64,000 nucleotides of DNA from Macrostomum hystrix (Eukaryota; Platyhelminthes; Macrostomidae). The notes beneath the pieces are model-generated. The model was not told where the DNA came from. It saw nothing but the letters and a program-made list of their open reading frames with translations, and did no database searches. The stretch is from assembly GCA_950097015.1 (NCBI GenBank), contig CATNEN010000038.1:13510001-13574000 (forward strand), read 5' to 3'. Of this stretch, positions 59,101 through 64,000 are shown piece by piece; position 1 is the stretch's first letter, and each line of letters begins with the position of its first letter. A program made the position numbers and the translations under genes.

Positions 59101-62100
59101 GCCTTGTGTGGAGTTTGTAGCCTTGTGTGGAGTTTGTAGCCTTGTGTGGAGTTTGTAGCCTTGTGTGGAGTTTGTAGCCTTGTGTGGAGTTTGTAGCCTT
59201 GTGTGGAGTTTGTAGCCTTGTGTGGAGTTTGTAGCCTTGTGTGGAGTTTGTAGCCTTGTGTGGAGTTTGTAGCCTTGTGTGGAGTTTGTAGCCTTGTGTG
59301 GAGTTTGTAGCCTTGTGTGGAGTTTGTAGCCTTGTGTGGAGTTTGTAGCCTTGTGGTTAGAGCGTCGGACTCACGACTTGAAGGTTGGGGGTTCGATTTT
59401 CGACTCCACTGGAACATTTTGTGTCGTTTAGCCAGACACTTAACTCTGCATTGCTTCAGTTCATTCAGCTGTTAAATGTCCATGGACTGTATAGCTGCAA
59501 TAGCTGCGGCTGTGCTATCGGCTGCACATCTGGCCTAATTTGGGCAGGTGTAATCAAGTATTTAGTTAGAAATATTTGATTTGGCATAATTTTGGCAATA
59601 ATTTATTTCCTTGACATCGGCGATTTCGGTGACAGTCAGTTTTGTCTTTCCTTGACTACTGCAGGACTCAGATCGGCCTTCAACAATCGAAGAGAGCACT
59701 GGTAATTTTGTGTCAGTGCTTCAGAAGGTCGAGCAGTCGCCGCAGCAGCAGCAGAAGCCCCAGTTAAAAAGCCTGTCGGACCTGATTGGCTATGAAGGCG
59801 AGGCTTCGGAGGTGTCTTACGACTCTACGGAGGTCATTCTCTACGCACTTGGCGTTGGCATGTCCACCAGGCATGAGGGTCACCTGCGCTACCTGTTCGA
59901 AGGTGAGGCTTTTTTCTGTCTGCTCTTCTATTTATCATTTCAATCACTTCGTAACACTCGCCTCGCACAACAAACACGGCAGGCCACGAGAACTTCTCTG
60001 TGCTGCCAACCTTTGGCGTTATTCCGGCCTTCAAATCCAGCCTGGATTTCCTCCTGTCTGGCCTGTCCGGTCTGATCGATCCGGCACGAATTCTTCACGG
60101 CGAGCAGTACATCGAGCTGTTGAGGCCCTATCCCACCGAGGGCCGGCTGCGCACTCAATACCGCGTTACGGACGTCATGGACAAAGGCCGCGGCGCCGTC
60201 ATTGTGCTGGACACTCGAACTATTGACCTGGCTAGCGGAGAGGTGGGAAAATTGTATGCAGTGATCATGCTTTTAGGATCACCCTTTAGGATCAAAACGG
60301 CTCTTTTTAGGGTCACCATTTGTTAGTCAAAACGGCCCTTTTAGGATCGATATTTTAAAAACGCCGCTTTAGTTACCAATCCTCTTTCATTGCAGCCGGT
60401 CTGCCTTAACCAGTTCATCATATACGCCGGTGGCGCCGGGGGCTTTGGCGGCCATCGCGACTCGAAGGCGCCCAAAGCACTGGCCGAGCCCTTGAAATCG
60501 CAGCGCCAGCCGGATGCTGTGATCGAGGAGGCGACTTCTGTTGATCAGGCGGCTCTGTATCGCCTGTCCGGAGACAGAAATCCTTTGCACATTGACCCGT
60601 CATTTGCGGCAATGGGCGGCATGGATAGGCCGATACTGCACGGACTCTGCACCTTTGGCTATGCGGCTAGGCACGTTCTGGCTAGGTAGGCTGAAATTGG
60701 GCCCGCAATGCTCAACTTTTAAATAACTCATAACTTAAACTAGGTATAGAAAATCTAGGTTTCAGCCAGTGTTCTAGCCAATGTTTAGAAAAACAAGGTA
60801 TGGTTAAGTTTTTTTTTAATATCTTTTTGAAAAAGCGAACTTTTATAGTAAATTTAAAAAATTTCCCCTATTTCCCTCAGATACTGTGACAATGATCCAG
60901 CCAAATTCCGCGCCATGAAGGTTCGCTTCACTAAGCCGATTATTCCCGGTCAAACCATCGCCACCCGGATGTGGCTGGCCGAGCAAAGCCGCGTCCTAAT
61001 CGAATGTGTTGTCAAGGAGACTGGCGATGTCTGCCTCAGTGGCGGTTACGTGGACATTGTGCCAAACTCTGCTTCCAGTACGAACGGCGGTGGCGGCTCG
61101 GCTGGCATTTTCAACGAGATCGCCAGTCGCCTGGCCGCAAAGCCCGAATTGGCAAACGGTGCCAATGCAGTCTTCCTCTGGAGTCTGGACACTCCGGCCG
61201 GGCCCGTTAGCTGGAGTGAGTGGCTAAAATATACTCGTGTGTCTTTGACTCAACTTATAAATATTATGCGTAGGTAGGTAAATCGGTTTTATAATTAATT
61301 CAGGAAAGGAAATAACTTGTATAACTCGTAAATCTGGAATTTAACTGATGAGAATCAAAGCCATTATTTTCTTTTCTTTTTGAGACAAAATAACTCGTAG
61401 ATAGCTGTATTGCTTATCATTGGCTGGAATCGAACTCGACACCCTTTTTCGATTCTGAGTCCAATGTCTTTTAGGTTAGGTTAGGTTAGGTCTAGGCCAA
61501 GCCTAGCTGGGTGTAAGGTCTCATCTAACTCCCCACCAACTCACCTCTCCCACAAACTAAGCCTTCGATCTTCGCGCTAAGCCGCCCCGCGTCTATCAGG
61601 GCAAGCCGGAGTCTGCTAACGGCAAGGCCGACTGCGAACTTATCCTTAGTGAGGCCACCTTCCTGGACCTGGTGGCTGGCAAAGTCAATGCTCAAAAGGT
61701 TGGTTGAGACTTATTTTTTATTATTGCTTGTTTGTCCTTCAAAACTTGTGTTACTTAGTTTATGTTTCTGCCCCTTATGTCAGTCAGTCCTTCGTCTTTC
61801 ACAAATCCTTGGTCAAGTTCTTCGCGTCTGTGTCTTTGGTATCATCCAGTCCTTCAGAGCCACTCCTTCGAGTCCTTCAGGGCCACTCCTTCCAGTCCTT
61901 CAGGGCCACTCCTTCGAGTCCTTCAGGGCCACTCCTTCCAGTCCTTCAGGGCCACTCCTTCGAGTCCTTCAGGGCCACTCCTTCCAGTCCTTCAGGGCCA
62001 CTCCTTCGAGTCCTTCAGGGCCACTCCTTCCAGTCCTTCAGGGCCACTCCTTCCAGTCCTTCAGGGCCACTCCTTCGAGTCCTTCAGGGCCACTCCTTCC

Positions 62101-62347
62101 AGTCCTTCAGGGCCACTCCTTCCAGTCCTTCAGGGCCACTCCTTCGAGTCCTTCAGGGCCACTCCTTCCAGTCCTTCAGGGCCACTCCTTCCAGTCCTTC
62201 AGGGCATCTGCTGTCGCTTTAGTTTCCAAATCATTCCTAGATTTACCCGCATTCCAGGCCTTCATGTCCGGCCAACTGAAGCTCAAGGGAAACATTATGC
62301 TGAGCCAGAAGCTGGAGAAGCTACTCAAGGAGGGCGCCAAGCTTTGA
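56175..62347 (+). CDS. HSD17B4: Peroxisomal multifunctional enzyme type 2 (D-bifunctional protein), 8 exons
   Basis: Exons: 56175-56491, 57054-57627, 59665-59902, 59983-60242, 60396-60685, 60881-61215, 61562-61698, 62258-62347. They total 2241 nt (746 aa; human 736) with all phases consistent. The enzyme catalyses hydration and (3R)-hydroxyacyl-CoA dehydrogenation in peroxisomal beta-oxidation. The N-terminal SDR domain has TGAGAGLGR (NAD binding), NNAGILRD and the catalytic YSAAK. The 2-enoyl-CoA hydratase-2 part contains [21 protein letters not shown] and the hotdog motif [14 protein letters not shown]. The C-terminal SCP2-like domain has [12 protein letters not shown] and [20 protein letters not shown]. 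The protein ends AKL, a PTS1 signal. Intron 1 has a SINE and introns 2 and 7 have arrays. Confidence 0.95.
56507..56858 (-). repeat. SINE family A copy 3, HSD17B4 intron 1
   Basis: It is flanked by tgtgccca at 56499-56506 and 56859-56866. On the minus strand the tRNA-like head is ggcagagcggttaacacgtt. The body has gatgtacacacctgtgtcag and the tail tgcaattattattattatta. The element lies entirely in the intron, 7 bp after the donor at 56492. Confidence 0.9.
57711..59354 (+). repeat. 19-bp tandem repeat, HSD17B4 intron 2
   Basis: About 87 units of 19 bp (gtagccttgtgtggagttt). Most changes are G/A at the two G of tggag. It begins about 80 bp after the donor at 57628 and runs straight into a tRNA-like SINE head. 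The long minus-strand frame here is an artefact of the repeat. Confidence 0.97.
59343..59545 (+). repeat. SINE family B copy, HSD17B4 intron 2
   Basis: The tRNA-like head gtagccttgtggttagagcg, tcggactcacgacttgaagg and gggttcgattttcgactcc is followed by the body with gcttcagttcattcagctgt and gtccatggac. The first 11 bases equal the start of the adjoining 19-bp array unit. Confidence 0.8.
61428..61478 (-). repeat. tRNA-like fragment, HSD17B4 intron 6
   Basis: The minus strand has an anticodon-arm-like and B-box-like piece (plus strand ggctggaatcgaactcgaca, then cgattctgagtccaatg). The A-box half is missing. Confidence 0.4.
61850..62205 (+). repeat. 23-bp tandem repeat, HSD17B4 intron 7
   Basis: About 15 units of 23 bp (ccttcagggccactccttcc plus agt). 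Two variants, ttccagt and ttcgagt, alternate fairly regularly. Confidence 0.95.
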
Positions 62348-62410
62348 GCACAGATAAGATGAGGAAGACTAATTTCTGTCTGATTTGAGGGCGAAATACT
62401 TCGCATAGTT

Positions 62411-62416
62411 AATAAA
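62411..62416 (+). terminator. Polyadenylation signal of HSD17B4
   Basis: AATAAA lies 64 nt after the HSD17B4 stop, giving a short 3'UTR. Confidence 0.7.
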
Positions 62417-62827
62417 CCATTGATTTCGCTTCTATGTAATTTGTCAACTTTGCTTCAATTCCTTAGATTCTAAGCAAGACTAATTTGCTAAGAAAGCCGA
62501 GATTAAATTATTTGCTTGACCAATCTTAAGTTTATTTGTTTTCATAATTTGCCTGTGTTGTTGTGCCCGACATTCTGCATGCGAATACTCGCCTGCTGAT
62601 CCATGTCCATGCTAGTTTGATTTAAAACTAAGAAAAATGAACCTAATATAGTCTTTGATTGTTTTTCATATTTTGTCTCGTTTTTATGCTAATGATTTAT
62701 CGATTGTTGATTTCCATTCAAACTAACTCATCAGTAAGTTTCATATGTTTGTTTCGTTTTTTCTTTTCTCTGGAACCGCTCTAACCGGCTTGCTTGGTAA
62801 CTCGCTATTTTTCACATTGATGGTTTG

Positions 62828-62890
62828 GAGATTGCAGTGGCAGCTCATTGGTCAGAGCCTCCGACTTCTGATCTGGAGGTCTGGGGTTCT
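62828..62890 (+). repeat. tRNA-like SINE head next to an array
   Basis: A-box-like gcagctcattggtcagagcc, anticodon-arm-like cctccgacttctgatctgg, and B-box-like ggtctggggttctgag. The SINE body is not seen; the 33-bp array begins about 45 bp downstream. Confidence 0.55.
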
Positions 62891-62934
62891 GAGGGTCTGA
62901 GGTTTCCTTAGGTTGAACTGCTACTTTCTCATTC

Positions 62935-63215
62935 AGGTCCTCAGGTTGAATTGCCACACCCTTATTCAGGTTCTCAGGTTGAATTGCCACACCCTTATTC
63001 AGGTTCTCAGGTTGAATTGCCACACCCTTATTCAGGTTCTCAGGTTGAATTGCCACACCCTTATTCAGGTTCTCAGGTTGAATTGCCACACCCTTATTCA
63101 GGTTCTCAGGTTGAATTGCCACACCCTTATTCAGGTTCTCAGGTTGAATTGCCACACCCTTATTCAGGTTCACAGGTTGAATTGCCACACCCTTATTCAG
63201 GTTCTCAGGTTAAAC
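62935..63215 (+). repeat. 33-bp tandem repeat, intergenic
   Basis: About 8.5 units of 33 bp (tcaggttgaattgccacacc, cttattcaggttc), almost identical, with a more diverged first unit. Open frames on both strands with 11-residue repeats are spurious. Confidence 0.95.
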
Positions 63216-63835
63216 TAAGCGCCCGCATTGATCGCTGTAAAATGCAGGTGAACCAGTCGATATCGCTCCATCGCTCTCTCTCTCTAACTCATATTTCAGG
63301 GGATTTAATGAATAATCAGATTATTTCGCATCTGCTCCACCCGCCATCTTCACCCACCCATTGTGCTTTCAGATTTGAGTATCGCCCTGAGGCACACAAT
63401 CTCTGGTTGTGTTAACTGCTTGCAGTAAAAATTTCGCATTTTAATTGATTGTAAAATAATATATCGAGAGGCTGGGAGATTGGGAGAAGACGGCGGTAGG
63501 GAAGAATTTAGAATGAATCGGTATAACGGATGCGGATCCCAGATCCCAGTGTGGGTGGTGCTTGTGTACGCTGAAGAGCATAGCTCTATTGGGTCTATTG
63601 AGTCTATTGGGTTAATTTCAAATGCTCAAAAACTGATCAGCCGTTTGCGCCTGGCTCGCTGAGCAGAGCTGAGCTGGTTTTGCCTCATTGGCCGGGAACC
63701 TGCGGGTAATGTGGAGCGGAGGGTGAGATTGGAGCTCAGAGACAGGCAAATTTAGTTCGCGCCCTCTTACTCTTTCATCTGCGTAGCTGAAATTTTCATG
63801 AACCGCCGTGCAGCTTGGATTCAAGAGGCTTGCAG

Positions 63836-64000
63836 TCCCTTCACCTGGCCCCATATCTGCCCAGCATCTGGCTTCTATTCATTAGCAGCAGGCATGCTCT
63901 ACGAACTGGTTATGATGCCGCCGCCACCGCCGATGCCGCATCACTCGCAGCAACAGCAGCAGCAGCAGAGTGGCGTGACGTCTGGCCTGTCCCCTGTCGC
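63836..64000 (+). CDS. Possible 5' exon of a gene running off the window
   Basis: A frame stays open to the right edge. It contains MLYELVMMPPPPPMPHHS and a poly-Q run from ATG 63894. A splice-like ggcttgcag ends at 63835, and the same frame is open from there (SPFTWPHICPASGFYSLAAG). It could therefore be an internal exon rather than a first exon. Higher GC than the spacer and a Pro/Gln-rich content like other proteins here support coding. I do not recognise the family. Confidence 0.4.

Larger units (their letters stand above)
62417..63835. other. Spacer downstream of HSD17B4
   Basis: AT-rich sequence, then a tRNA-like head at 62828-62890, the 33-bp array at 62935-63215, and unremarkable sequence to 63835. 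No gene was recognised. Confidence 0.5.

Noticed and set aside
59343-59405. Functional tRNA gene
   Set aside because: The A- and B-boxes are recognisable but the acceptor stem and cloverleaf do not close, and the sequence continues as a SINE body shared by other copies.
57711-59417. 568-aa minus-strand frame with [13 protein letters not shown]-like repeats
   Set aside because: It derives from the 19-bp array in HSD17B4 intron 2 and is antisense to the gene.

Overview
This is a metazoan nuclear window. Genes are split by GT-AG introns, exons are GC-rich, and introns and spacers are AT-rich. The gene set (caveolin, endophilin-A, mitochondrial glycerol-3-phosphate dehydrogenase with EF-hands, peroxisomal multifunctional enzyme 2 with a C-terminal AKL, proteasome Rpt6) fits an invertebrate bilaterian. 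A repeat-rich flatworm or other lophotrochozoan is my guess, but nothing here proves the phylum.

Layout, left to right: the 3' part of a SAP30BP/HCNGP homologue (+, 1-951); mitochondrial GPD2 (+, 8 exons, 1465-13781) with a structurally intact mariner in intron 3; caveolin (-, 2 exons, 15243-15842); a broken mariner (16795-18052); a TATA-containing single-exon orphan gene (-, 20077-20712); about 8 kb of AT-rich spacer with a 2.4 kb mariner relic and a further fragment; PSMC5/Rpt6 (+, 29241-32299, first exon not found); a Crypton-like tyrosine-recombinase fragment (-, 33455-34367); a coiled-coil protein gene (+, 35544-40877); a SINE and a partial copy of one coiled-coil exon; endophilin-A (+, 10 exons, 45184-54129); HSD17B4/MFE-2 (+, 8 exons, 56175-62347); and a possible start of a further gene at the right edge. 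In the GPD2, endophilin and HSD17B4 models the exon lengths sum to exact codon multiples and every junction keeps phase. The genes are housekeeping or membrane/trafficking genes with no shared pathway.

The most unusual feature is the repeat content. Nearly every intron longer than a few hundred bases has its own minisatellite, with units of 16 to 49 bp and up to about 2 kb long, and adjacent introns carry unrelated units. Repeat-derived open frames dominate the window and should not be read as proteins. Two tRNA-derived SINE families are present. For one I can see target-site duplications around three copies. The 19-bp array in HSD17B4 appears to be built from the first bases of the SINE into which it runs. 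Two introns of the coiled-coil gene carry the same 49-bp minisatellite in opposite orientation around two exons, which could favour back-splicing.
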